NCBI GenBank assembly: GCA_963924555.1
Contig: OZ004585.1
Span: forward strand, 5,283,488-5,347,487
DNA from: Crambe crambe
Lineage: Eukaryota > Porifera > Demospongiae > Poecilosclerida > Crambeidae
Direction: 5' to 3'
DNA length: 64,000 nt
The position numbers and the translations under genes were made by a program. Numbering within the stretch: position 1 is the stretch's first letter; each line of letters begins with the position of its first letter. Positions 57,801 to 64,000 of this stretch are shown one piece after another. The notes beneath the pieces were generated by a model, which was given only the letters and a program-made list of their open reading frames with translations, had not been told where the DNA came from and made no database searches.

Positions 57801-60800
57801 TCATTTATGAGATCCAGAGCAGGACAGTGCCTCAAAGCTCTCACCTAAGCATCTCGAGCATTGAATGGTAAAAATTTAAATCTACTCCAAATAGAAATTG
57901 GACAACTTAGGAGTGAATTTCCACTGTCGTCCATAGCTGATGAAGAAAATGCTAAACATACTCTTCTGTGGTGCAATAGTCTTTGTGCATTATCAATGAA
58001 AAAATTGCACTCTTCTCCAGAACAATTTCGATAATCCACATCATTATACAAAATCCTTAGTCACCACTCTGTGGATGGCATCATTTCTGGGCATCATTAA
58101 TGTAGAGGACCCTCGTTTGGTATTTGAGAGTGTTCAAAACAAAGGAACTGTAAGACACCCATTGTTGTGATTGATGTGGACGAGCGCATGAGCAGTGGTG
58201 GATCTGGAACACCTTGTGTGGGTGTGCACTGGACACATGTGCCATGCCAGCTCCGTGTGGCATCTAAGCAGGACACCATAGCATGCGTCTGTAGGATATC
58301 AATATTGTGTACGGAAGCAATGGTTAACGTGTTTGGCTGTAGCTCAGGTACAATTCCTCTCGTTATCCGTTGCTGCACAACAAAAGTAGCAAGGCGGTTA
58401 CTAGTATCTAAGTAGTGATCGGAAAGAAGGGCAAGCTTCCAGTAATAGCGTGTACTCCATATAATGCACACTTCAGACTGCCGACCATTACCTACTCTAT
58501 CTGAAATGTTTTAGGCTGTGTGAGGCTACTAGGTGAGCTGGTCTGCATCTGTTTAGTGGTGTAGAGCAACAGTATAATGAGCTGGAGTGTCTTAAGTGAC
58601 AAGTCTACGACGGTGATGCTCATGACAAGCCATTAGCTAACTCAGGCATGTGGACTCTGTAGTATAGAAACATGCTAGCAAGCTTAACTGCTTTATAAAT
58701 GATTTCAAAAGTTAAAACCTTTTTTCCCTCTTGACTGGCACCACTTTTTCGACTGATACATCTTCATACTTAGCAGTAAGAATGTTTGTTAAAGGTCTTT
58801 TTTTAGAAACTAGGTCACTTGATACTTCCCCACTTCAGGATATTATCATCACTTGGCCATCAGCAACCATCTGTAGTGAACAGGTGGGTCGCCGACATAA
58901 GTGACAGGATAAGGAGGCTTATGGAGCGAAACAAATATTCTGAAAAATATAAGGTCTAAAGGCAGGAAATGACTAATCATGTAAAATGGGTGGGCGTTAA
59001 TTAGACTATATGAATCACAATGTATAATTAGCCAAAAATGCCATTTGGACCTCCAGACTGCAAGTTTGCTATGAAATAATCGGGTACGAGGTCTCAAATT
59101 TGCCACAAGTTAGACTGAAGACTGAAAGTTACTTTCAAGCCTAATAATAGTTTTAGGTCCATGTGAAATTGGCCATATCTCCAAATGAAATTCAGCTCCC
59201 TTTCACATGTCGTATCACACGTAATAACTTGCAACATACAGTAAACTGTCCCAGCTCATCATAGGACGATTCGTCTTTGTGTTGGAATTTCGTTTCTTTG
59301 GAACACTGTTGATTATTTTTCGTGTTGGTACTTATCATACTAAATCATACGCGTTATATACAAGACACAATTTTGATATTGCATCGATTACTTACACTTT
59401 TGTGTTAGAGTGGAATGCACATGCTAAATTTAGTAGTGCCAGAAGATACTGTTTGCCTTTGTCATTGACCATCTGGTCACAAATATGCATTGTTTTGACA
59501 TATTCAGTCAAGTATCCCTCAAGCACTGGTTCTCTATCCTCATCATCCGACTCATCGTAGTCACTATTCTCATTAGTGGGGTTTAACTGAAGGACGGCAG
59601 TCTTCACTACACCAACATGCTAGAAATAAACACAGTGTATTAAGCCCTGTCCTGTCCTGTCCTGTCCTGTCTGTACGAGGGAGCCCCTCTAAAGCTGCTA
59701 GAAACTAAAAATGTTTCACATCATTAAACTGGTCCTAAAACACCAATTTGATAGTTGCTGCCAGTGTTGGAAAAGGTTTTCAGGCTCTTGACAAACCTTT
59801 ATCATGAAGTGGTAATTCAGCAATCTTTTACTTCCCAAGGAGACTAAGATCAATGATCCATCCATGGTATATATGTTAATATCTACGCATTTGTGTGATC
59901 TTTAAATGCATGATTGACCTCCAATGCAGTCAATGATTGTCTGAGAAAGCACAGGGATCTAAGAAACTAACATAAAAGTCAGCAAGAGGTATCGTCTAAA
60001 AGACATCAAACAAGAAAGCTTTTCATGGCCTTAGGTACTGGGATGTCCAAGCAGAGGCGTGCAACTAGTGGTGTGGAAGGGAAAGCCCGTATGATTGGCC
60101 AGTCACTGATGTTGTGTCTTAATTTTGGCTGTGATATATTGCAGTTTGAGCTGCATGGTCTATGTCACATAACTTCCTATTGCCAAAATGTTCATATCCG
60201 TTGAGTTTTTTGATGAACTTAAAACACACACCCCTTCATTGGGAATTCATCTGATATTGTACTGCATGATACAGTAAAGACGTAAATGTTCGTATCATTT
60301 GAGTTTTTTTTGATGAACGTAAACACCCCCTCATCGGGAATATGTGGCAATTGTGTTGTATAAATCCTTGCCATTGCCTGCATTATACATGTAGTGTTAG
60401 GCATTTTACAATCCACCTTGAAGGGCGTCTTTCCAAAGTATAGGCACTTTTAGATACAAGCGAGACATTCGTTATTTCCTTCAATATCCCCCCAACCCAC
60501 CTGTGAAGGGACAGAATTTGCTCGACTTCTTACCCCAAGTTTCAAATGTGTAGTTGGGAAGCTTGCCATTCAAAACATGGACCAACTTCTTCAGACGGTC
60601 CTCTTCGAAGGAGTGTGCAATGCTATTAGATAGAGTATATAATCACACATGGGAAAATATCCCTGGTCAGTTATTTGTCTCGCCGTTTTTTTGTTTGTTT
60701 TTTAAATTGATCCCAGAATTCTCTACAAGTATAAAACAATTTGTTAGTCCACACGCAAGTCCACGTACGTCCTCTGCCATCGGACAGAGGACTGGTTCGC

Positions 60801-62822
60801 CTGATCCTACCAGCCAACCCTACCCCCTGAACTGGACGGTCTTTCGTAGTCAGCCTTTTTTCTTTCTTTCTTGTTCTATTTTGGTTTGTTCAGTCTAATC
60901 GCCAGCGTGCATCCGGTTGTATTTACGCAATATAATTTCATTTACATGCTCATCACGCAGAATATACGGACACAAGGATACTAGGAAATTTTTATGACCT
61001 GGTATTTCTGGATTCTGTCAACATAAATCAACAAGACTTGGGCGGCAGTTTTAGGCCAGCACAGATAACCTTTAGTGTGAATTTGGTACATGCAGCTATT
61101 ACCACTAGAGAGTTATCAAGCCATGTCTCAATTTCAAGTGTATTGTTGGATTATAGGGCCATTTCCTGTAAACAAGTTATTTCATTTTGATACCAGGTAC
61201 ATTCTATAGAGGAATACTTACTGCATGTATAAATCCAACAATCATTTCTGTTCAAACATAATAACACAGTATAAATGACACCACATCTTTGCCACAAATA
61301 AATCACAATACACACTATAATGACTACAGTCTTGACAGCTTTGTTTCTTCTTCAGTGCCTGCAGTGATCAATGACAAGTAAAGTACATCAGAGTAAACGT
61401 GGCCCCTGCTACATTTGTGTCATAAAGAGAGCGTGCAGTATACACATTCAGAGAATATGGAACAAATGTTAATTTTGGACCTAATGTCAAGCTTGCTATA
61501 ACCGAGTAGCAGGAAATGTAAATTTTCACCCAGGACCGAAGGCCCAAACCAGCAACTACTGGTATAGCTATTAAACTGCAATGCAAAACAGGGTCTACAG
61601 GCATACTAACATAGCCACACCTTCTAACAGGGAAATAACTGGCGGCGTTCACTGTGAATAACACAGTAAACACACTTTCAAGGAACACTACATTCAGGTT
61701 TACAGTACCTTGCAACTTGCAAGCTCATAGGGAGTGAATGTGTATCAGATCCAACACAGAGAACAGTACTCTAAATATTGCCCATCACCCGACATATCAG
61801 CCCTTATTTGAGCCAGATCAGTAATGAACAGTCTACCCTATCAAAGTAGACATGAAAATTATTTGAGACAGATGAAAAATTCTAACATGTTGCTGCTGTA
61901 GTTTGGTTTTGCTTTTTTGTTGTTGTTTTTTGTTGTTGTTTTTTTTTTTTGTTTTTTAAATTTGTTTCATCATCACCTACTATTCCATTAAAAAAAAAAA
62001 AATATATATATATATATATATAAAAAGTTCGACCTTCGAAAAAAAAAAAAAAAGCATTACTGCTCCTTTTGATCTTTGCATTACCTTTCCGACTGGTCAC
62101 TCTCAGGCCTATCTTCAAGACTCAGTTATGATAGTTTCTCTAGAGATGTATAGTACTGCAAGACATTGTAGCATTTGTCTTTCATAAACATCAAACATTC
62201 TAGCACACTCTGGAAATTTGTCAAAGAAAAATCGTATATGGCAAATATGTGTGACCTTGAGGTCTGTTCTGGTACAAAAAAACTCTTATTCGTCTGGTTT
62301 TTCAGGGTTAGAATCAAGTCACGGTCCAGTCTGTTCATTGTCCACTCCTCACTCTTCTTACAGTTACACTATTCAAGAAGAAAACGCTGGTGTGCTTGAT
62401 CTTAAGGTGTGCTTGATCTTAAGGACCGTGTGGCAACTAACTTGTCACATGATGTATGCATGCATGCATGGGACATAATCATGACGTAATGTGTGATTGT
62501 GATACATATCAGCATAATATAATATAATAGTAAGTATGAACACTACAACAGTTCTGAATGATGTTCGTTTTCCTGTTTCACCGTGAGGAGTAAGCATGAT
62601 AAATGGGAAAAATTAATCATGATCATGCAATACGATCTTCCTCTAAGATGCAGAGATGTGTAGAGAAGTAGTTACATTGATATTGTATGCAGTAATTCTA
62701 TTTCTGTTATTGTTATTATTTTGTAGGAATCGATTCCTTCCATCTCTGCTGCTGAGTTACTGCAAACTGTCTACCCATCGGAACTCTTGGGAACTGACTC
62801 GCTTTTGAATGACGCTTTACAA
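36973..62822 (+). CDS. VWA8: VWA8, mitochondrial AAA+ ATPase with VWA domain, N-terminal part
   Basis: Eight exons in phase, 367 codons: 36973-37162, 37770-37847, 38237-38292, 39178-39363, 39835-40002, 43822-44036, 49967-50078, 62727-62822; the gene continues beyond the window. The first exon is basic and serine-rich (IRCLVNVKPCGV...RRALAMSF), as for a mitochondrial presequence. Then IGDTKVLTLKPKSPELVP, LGQDMFLIGHPGPSRR (degenerate P-loop of the first AAA+ module), REVEYVSLSRDTTETDLKQR, a Walker B-like LVLDGIEKAERNVLP, LLENREMQLDDGR, and FRVIALGLPVPPYKGNPLDP. These match VWA8, a protein of nearly 1900 residues in vertebrates located on the matrix side of mitochondria with ATPase activity; its VWA domain would lie outside this window. 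Introns of 3.8, 5.9 and 12.6 kb are loaded with mobile DNA. Start codon choice (ATG at 36,973) is the first in frame after the probable 3' splice site. Confidence 0.94.
37228..37410. mobile_element. Small MITE in VWA8 intron 1
   Basis: Ends CTTGCCTCTTGATCATTCGC and GTGAATGATCAAGGGGGCAAG are inverted. Related copies: a fragment at about 37,880-38,010 and 44,059-44,183 (where both ends read CTTGCCCCTTG). The interior has an imperfect AGAGAGCAGATTATCTGCTC palindrome. Non-coding. Confidence 0.7.
37551..37700. mobile_element. 150 bp MITE, GGGTTCTCCCC ends
   Basis: Starts GGGTTCTCCCCAGTGAAACT and ends GGGTGAGAACCCTG. The copy at 44,228-44,361 lies in opposite orientation next to a copy of the 37,228 family, so the same two MITE families sit together twice in VWA8 introns. 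Confidence 0.7.
38375..38867. mobile_element. Second copy of the GCCTCGGCAC-ended element
   Basis: Left end carries the hairpin GCCTTGG...CCAAGGC followed by GCGCAGTGCTGGAGGC; right end is GTGCCGAGGC. It is inverted relative to 34,114-34,731 and shorter by about 125 bp. The left hairpin has lost a few pairs. Confidence 0.65.
39475..39625. repeat. Hairpin MITE fragment
   Basis: CAGAATAGCAAAACCAAAGT...TATGGTTTGGTGTTCTG with inner ACATAGCCTCCTTTCAAAT; the same family as 47,262-47,424. In the VWA8 intron between exons at 39,363 and 39,835. Confidence 0.65.
40574..42763 (+). mobile_element. Decayed DNA transposon with about 190 bp terminal inverted repeats
   Basis: The left arm (about 40,574-40,762) carries GGGTTACAAGTGTCAAACTT, TTTTGGAAGTGGAGCCACC and GTTTTCGCGAAAATTAAAA; the right arm (about 42,588-42,763) carries the complements in reverse order with substitutions. 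The enclosed 1.8 kb holds remnants of one protein on the plus strand (next entry). It sits in the VWA8 intron between 40,002 and 43,822. Both arms are clearly diverged, so the insertion is old. Confidence 0.85.
41000..42440 (+). pseudogene. Remnant of an invertebrate transposon-borne protein with Cys-rich tail
   Basis: Fragments in several plus frames: LSQHGKLRLGNKADLLHCLE (about 41,057-41,120), EEADTRI (about 41,425), VLERFTILLYQN (about 41,495-41,530), and MDALPPTRAAQYIKRAVYQG (from 42,177) followed by GHCWGK and, in shifted frames, CRELLQ...CKKAALALCQCGG (to about 42,440). This order matches, from memory, a long protein family scattered in many copies through sponge and cnidarian genomes; I cannot name its superfamily with certainty. 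Multiple stops and shifts make it non-functional. Confidence 0.65.
42790..42980. mobile_element. Hairpin MITE, about 190 bp
   Basis: CACGTACTTGGGAGGCCTTT near 42,799 is matched by AAAGGCCTCCCAAGTATGTG near 42,944; the inner GGATTTCAAAAAGG pairs with CCTTTTGAAATTC. It immediately follows the large transposon's right end. Confidence 0.75.
43405..43522. repeat. 27 bp minisatellite, four units
   Basis: Unit GGTATGGCACACATATTGAT plus AGGTGCA, with one variant unit (ATGTGCA). The repeated minus-frame CHTCTYQYV peptide is a by-product. Confidence 0.95.
44037..44361. mobile_element. Two adjacent MITEs after a VWA8 exon
   Basis: 44,059-44,183 has inverted ends CTTGCCCCTTGATCATTCAC / GTGAATGTACAAGGGGCAAG. 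44,228-44,361 is an inverted copy of the 37,551-37,700 family (GGTTCTCCCC...GTTTCACTGGGGAGAAC). The first lies 22 bases past the exon end at 44,036. Confidence 0.75.
44362..45540. other. VWA8 intron stretch with a palindromic MITE
   Basis: 45,176-45,280 is a hairpin: AATAGTACGGTTGCCTTAGA...GGCTGTGAACGGCC against GGCCATTCACAGCC...GGCAACCGTACTATTA. CTCCCTTGATGCTTGGAATC occurs at both 44,521 and 45,285, marking repeat fragments. An open frame at about 44,860-45,124 (AEEFVANSMRTLAKEGVNLR) cannot be joined to VWA8 and is not recognised. Confidence 0.6.
45836..45895. repeat. (C)40(A)20 homopolymer junction
   Basis: Forty C directly followed by twenty A, preceded by a G run at 45,809-45,819. The left flank (45,640-45,665) has the GGGATGTGCCCCCTCCCACG repeat. 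Assembly length of such runs is uncertain. Confidence 0.9.
46040..46840 (+). pseudogene. Degenerate coding fragments, family unrecognised
   Basis: Plus-strand pieces in different frames: MKKGKNASYFDGVMTDGNSH then LRFIGFNSERQKKLSSLLQS (about 46,092-46,205), a lysine-rich KRSRQGIKLENHV piece (about 46,255-46,295) and repeated LAESGSTIE / VAESGSTIEHVE (about 46,630-46,700). The first two resemble, by general impression, nucleic-acid-binding repeats found in multicopy proteins of cnidarians and sponges. Stops and shifts separate them. I would not assign a function. Confidence 0.35.
47024..47815 (-). CDS. Possible three-exon minus-strand gene, unrecognised
   Basis: Reading the minus strand: an exon from about 47,815 (SSDYQHIPIVRALHRLDPIT ... 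FDQRK) ends at a GTATGT donor near 47,677; a second exon (about 47,596-47,450; VVYLVDMSYPTKKEIILHED ... LRNLILNT) follows acceptor TCGTATTTTAG in the matching phase and ends at GTATCT; a last segment (about 47,235-47,024; ETTLETLKLASNKEAPDDEL ... GIVERMALN) ends in TAA with AATAAA just beyond. A 160 bp hairpin MITE lies in the second intron. The in-phase splice supports a real or once-real gene nested antisense in a VWA8 intron. No family recognised; it could also be part of a multicopy element. Confidence 0.4.
47262..47424. mobile_element. Hairpin MITE, about 75 bp arms
   Basis: CAGATTGCAGTGATCTTGCA ... CCAGAACAGCAAAACCAAAA and complements at the right end (CTGCAATCTG outermost). Centre GGCTTTGGAGTTGGGCTAC. 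Same family as the remnants at 10.96 and 39.5 kb. Confidence 0.85.
47816..48790. other. VWA8 intron stretch, unrecognised coding-like pieces
   Basis: Minus-strand frames show short coding-like pieces (for example around 48,560-48,400: LTDASTWHRVVIDLYCRPIS) but no family is recognised and stops interrupt them. Possibly part of the same mobile element as the gag-like piece to the right. Confidence 0.35.
48792..49274 (-). pseudogene. SR-rich gag-like ORF fragment
   Basis: From ATG at 49,274: MATEHEGSEESAQQNHQ, a short helical stretch (MTELKNSFSVLQQDVERLKS), one in-frame TGA near 49,150, then a long Arg/Ser-rich tract (RRGRKRRSYRSRSRTRRS) and SRNWADRMSEDGEEMN up to a stop near 48,794. The plan (short coiled coil, basic SR tail, acidic end) resembles gag-like ORF1 proteins of invertebrate retroelements, possibly DIRS or gypsy type. 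Identification is by general character only. Confidence 0.4.
49275..49966. other. Non-coding part of VWA8 intron 6
   Basis: Contains a short TA repeat (49,581-49,595) and a C run near 49,803. Ends at the splice acceptor TTTGTTTAG of the exon at 49,967. Confidence 0.5.
50464..50598. mobile_element. Inverted-repeat MITE, GTTAGACACCTC ends
   Basis: GTTAGACACCTCGACCAATG (left) and CGTTGGTTGAGGTGTCTAAC (right) are inverted, with an inner TTTAGAAACC/GGTTTCTAAA pair. In the 12.6 kb VWA8 intron. Confidence 0.8.
50599..51620. other. VWA8 intron 7 stretch with unrecognised minus-strand frames
   Basis: A minus-strand open frame at about 51,088-51,411 (LGAVCRHVIVDRLSLNEGWL) is of moderate complexity; a related frame continues at 51,425-51,600. 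They may belong to the retroelement remnant next to them. No family recognised. Confidence 0.35.
51640..51990 (-). pseudogene. Retroelement C-terminal tail fragment
   Basis: On the minus strand, NVRAFHPHATSNGSAP (about 51,958-51,912) is followed in another frame by EHEAIKKRAYSQHVQDIEHE then VFEPLVFSTTGGMGREA (about 51,913-51,800). The K-R-A-Y ... V-x-D/E-x-E-H-x-x-F-x-P-L-V-F-S-x-x-G-G-M-G pattern is, from memory, the tail that follows reverse transcriptase in many invertebrate retroelement proteins. Frameshifts before and after. It is separate from the LINE that starts at 52,052. Confidence 0.55.
52293..55137 (-). pseudogene. LINE ORF2: endonuclease and reverse transcriptase
   Basis: The frame is open from the codon after the ORF1 stop (55,137) to about 53,640. 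The endonuclease shows LWNARSI, ITESWL (catalytic E), IYRPPN, ILGDFNYSDINW and NHSDHFPV; then comes the linker and start of RT (SMGIDKISPKVLK, LPPEWK). A small deletion/shift near 53,700 interrupts RT just after LPPEWK; the frame resumes as NNTLSFRYWPISLLPI and then runs unbroken over LDFRKAFDTV (motif A), SGVPQGSILGP (motif B) and SFADDTK (motif C, catalytic FADD), to a stop at 52,293. The first in-frame ATG after 55,137 is at 54,570, beyond most of the endonuclease, so normal initiation would not make this domain. Confidence 0.9.
55132..55140 (-). promoter_or_regulatory. UGA-CUAG leaky-stop context between LINE ORF1 and ORF2
   Basis: On the minus strand ORF1 ends AAT-TGA-CTA-GGC, and ORF2 continues in the same frame. 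UGA followed by CUA(G) is an established context for stop-codon readthrough in viral and animal mRNAs. Presence is direct; function is inferred. Confidence 0.6.
55138..56309 (-). pseudogene. LINE ORF1 with PHD-type zinc finger
   Basis: Starts MADKVSVIAKRE at 56,309 (an ATG two codons upstream is possible). PHD-type finger at residues about 37-88: YECSICDAPI, then C..C, WLHRRCSG, and YCPNC. Next is a coiled-coil-like stretch (INSLKDLVNNISLKLSDAMQ) and a Ser/Thr-rich linker. A one-base shift near 55,757 breaks the frame; the second part continues as NEHDRKLNLVIFGTPESV, CFRLGKFQPTKSRPLLVKLT (an RRM-like fold is plausible) and SLLLKERRSLIDAGVER, ending SSN at TGA 55,138-55,140. ORF1 of this type binds nucleic acid and RNA during retrotransposition. 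Confidence 0.85.
56372..56615. repeat. Direct repeat of about 100 bp, two copies
   Basis: ACAAGATTGATAATTACTCA followed by GTTTTTGCTTGGCTTAATAA starts at 56,372 and again at 56,508; each copy ends in multiple GAGTCAGACTTAGC units. It lies immediately upstream of LINE ORF1 and may be its repeated 5' UTR/promoter. Confidence 0.85.
56616..57345. other. VWA8 intron stretch
   Basis: A plus-strand frame at about 56,941-57,207 (YWESWKDFVTRFWCLKTDIY) looks coding-like but has no recognised family or clear splice partner. Nothing else seen. Confidence 0.35.
57349..59618 (-). pseudogene. Degenerate minus-strand multi-exon gene or element, unrecognised
   Basis: On the minus strand: an exon between acceptor TATTTCTAG and donor GTAAGT at about 59,618-59,403 (HVGVVKTAVLQLNPTNE, DESDDEDREPVLEGYLTEYV, then a leucine-rich end); a segment at 58,471-58,190 (LATFVVQQRITRGIVPELQP, TIASVHNIDILQTHAMVSCL, RSWHGTCVQC); a segment at 58,051-57,900 (NDVDYRNCSGEECNFFIDNA, RLLHHRRVCLAFSSSAMDDS); and a repeated C-terminal segment (RHCPALDLINEHLNKIT, ISIWSRFKLLPFNARD). 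The RSWHGT / ASVxNID pattern recalls multicopy proteins of sponge and cnidarian genomes. Stops, shifts and an internal 140 bp tandem duplication indicate decay. Confidence 0.45.
57576..57902. repeat. 140 bp tandem duplication inside the degenerate gene
   Basis: GAGCATTGAATGGTAAAA occurs at 57,576, 57,716 and 57,856, exactly 140 apart; the unit includes the LINEHLNKIT and SIWSRFK coding segment. As 140 is not a multiple of three, each extra copy shifts the frame. Confidence 0.9.
59645..59672. repeat. (CCTGT)n pentanucleotide repeat
   Basis: About five CCTGT units. Confidence 0.9.
59673..62726. other. Distal part of the 12.6 kb VWA8 intron
   Basis: No convincing coding sequence. About 60,194-60,250 and 60,288-60,345 are diverged copies of one another (GAGTTTTTTGATGAAC...). 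A simple-sequence patch of T, A and TA repeats lies at about 61,905-62,055, and a 17 bp direct duplication (GTGCTTGATCTTAAGG) at about 62,390-62,423. Ends at the splice acceptor TTTTGTAG of the exon at 62,727. Confidence 0.5.
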
Positions 62823-63330
62823 GTACGTGCAGTACATCGTAAGATTATCCCATTGCAGCACATTCACTGGAACAAACACAGGATGAGCTGTTAGAAATAT
62901 TTCCATTCATTGAATTTGGTTCCACTATGATCTGAGTGACATGAAGCTAAGTGCATTGATCTCAGGTTCATTTTATCCTGAACTCTCAAGAAATTAACAA
63001 GCACTGGCCAGTGACTAATGGCATGCCAGACCTGTCAATGTTACAAAGATTTTACATGTGTACTTTCGCACGTATGCCATGTGGGGATTCTTCACATGCA
63101 TGCCAAGAATGTCTCTTAATTCTGGGGATAGGTGTCAATGCATATGTAAGATCATGTCTTATTGGGATAGTAAAAGTGTTGAGAGTTCATGTATATCAAG
63201 TATTGTGTACATTCATATTGCAGATAATGTCCTGCTTAGATTTGTTCATTAAGAGGTTTTGCACTGTATATCTTATAGAGGTGGTCTTATTGGAATAGTA
63301 AAAGTGTTGAGAGTTCATGTATATCAAGTA

Positions 63331-63900
63331 CCGTAAATCTGGAAATTTTCGCGTAAAATATCTTCGCGTTTTATTTTTTCGATGCGTTTATTATTCGTTT
63401 TTTGAATCACCCGCGAATTATTTTCAACAATGAAAATTTCGCTACTAAATCCAGCTGGAGAAAAATGGCGGTAAGTGCTAGCGCAGAGTTCCAGATCACT
63501 TGCTGTGTTCGTGGCTACCATGTGTACCGTGACATGTGGGATGCCAGTCTAGGTGAAACGCTAGAGTGTGAGGGAGCCAACGAATGAAAAGGACAGGTAC
63601 ACGGTGGCAGTGAAGAAATCAGGTACGATTGTAGGACGTGATCGAAAGACTATCTCGAACTAACTAACTCTGCCTCTACTTCACAATTCGCTCGAGCAAT
63701 AGCCCGAGAAGGAACAGGGGGATCTGGAAGACCTTCAAATACTTGGAGAGCTAGAGACTAGTACGCAATGCAATGTGCTTCCTACCGTATATATTTCAAT
63801 ATTTTAATAATCCGTTGTAGAAAATATTTCACGTGTTTAATTTTCGTTGTTTGAGCCAACCGCGAATTATTTTTAACAGCGAAAATTTCCAGATTTACGG
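63331..63900 (+). mobile_element. 570 bp element with TA target duplication, carrying HIRAN-like coding DNA
   Basis: Ends CCGTAAATCTGGAAATTTTC and the exact complement at the right. TA at 63,329-63,330 and 63,901-63,902; the paralogous unit at 63,201-63,202 has a single TA and no insert, fixing the borders. The subterminal CGCGAATTATTTTCAACA type motif is present near both ends. Inside is a coding remnant described next. Confidence 0.9.
63464..63655 (+). pseudogene. HIRAN-like domain fragment inside a MITE
   Basis: MAVSASAEFQITCCVRGYHV then YRDMWDASLGETLECEGANE ends at TGA; with one frame change the sequence continues KDRYTVAVKKSGTIVGRDRK. The order (C-x-V-R-G-Y/H-H, W-x-x-x-x-G-E, then DRYAV-type and G-T-I-V-G) resembles the start of HIRAN domains, which in HLTF bind DNA 3' ends. 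From memory, similar short HIRAN-like ORFs are frequent in sponge and cnidarian DNA. Broken by one frameshift and later stops. Confidence 0.6.
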
Positions 63901-64000
63901 TACTGTGTACATTCATATTGCAGATAATGTCCTGCTTAGTTTTATTTATTCATTAAGAGGTTATGCACTGTATATCTTATAGAGGTGGTCTGTCTTATTG

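Larger units (their letters stand above)
63156..64000. repeat. 128 bp tandem duplication, second copy interrupted
   Basis: GTCTTATTGGGATAGTAAAA at 63,156 recurs at 63,284, and the unit continues after the inserted element at 63,901 to the window edge, where a third GTCTTATTG begins. In VWA8 intronic DNA. Confidence 0.85.

Noticed and set aside
60554..60898. Plus-strand open frame of 114 codons
   Set aside because: No recognisable motif, mixed low-complexity end and no splice partners; probably chance.

Overview
The window is animal genomic DNA. Genes are split by short GT-AG introns, one gene is clearly mitochondrial-targeted, there is a CYP3-like P450, an aquaglyceroporin and a LINE with a PHD-type ORF1, and small foldback or terminal-inverted-repeat elements are very dense. 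The AT-rich, TAGC-rich base texture, compact introns and element types suggest a demosponge (Amphimedon-like). That assignment is inference; no taxonomic marker is present.

Layout. 0-5 kb: a broken duplicate of two aquaporin exons, then nested inverted-repeat elements. 5.4-10 kb: an unusual block of three long, nearly perfect hairpins separated by duplicated promoter-like spacers, followed by a 231-234 bp satellite whose every unit carries a small hairpin. 10-21.6 kb: an intronless EF-hand gene and its partial duplicate about 4 kb further on, which is frameshifted; the 3' UTR of the duplicate holds a 2.8 kb decayed hAT-like transposon whose empty site survives in the first copy. 22.3-27.9 kb: a 13-exon cytochrome P450 whose last exon seems to be cut by a poly-C-headed insertion. 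29.3-29.7 kb: an intronless YdeI/OmpD-associated-type gene (bacterial family, candidate lateral transfer). 30.7-36.6 kb, minus strand: a complete six-exon aquaglyceroporin. From about 36.9 kb, plus strand, to beyond the right edge: the 5' third or less of VWA8, a mitochondrial AAA+ protein; eight coding exons join in frame.

The aquaglyceroporin and VWA8 are divergently arranged around a GC-rich intergenic region of about 340 bp with three CACGTG motifs, probably a shared promoter. VWA8 introns hold most of the mobile DNA right of 37 kb: several small inverted-repeat families, a decayed DNA transposon with long terminal inverted repeats, a possible minus-strand spliced gene, gag-like and retroelement fragments, a 4.3 kb LINE in antisense, and a 570 bp element carrying a HIRAN-like coding segment.

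Most unusual points: (1) the hairpin/promoter/satellite block at 5.4-10 kb; (2) the LINE's two ORFs share one frame and are separated only by UGA-CUAG, the known leaky-stop context, with no AUG available for the endonuclease; (3) the YdeI-like gene; (4) three insertions whose target-site duplications can be proven from paralogous empty sites inside this same window. No tRNA, rRNA or CRISPR array was recognised.
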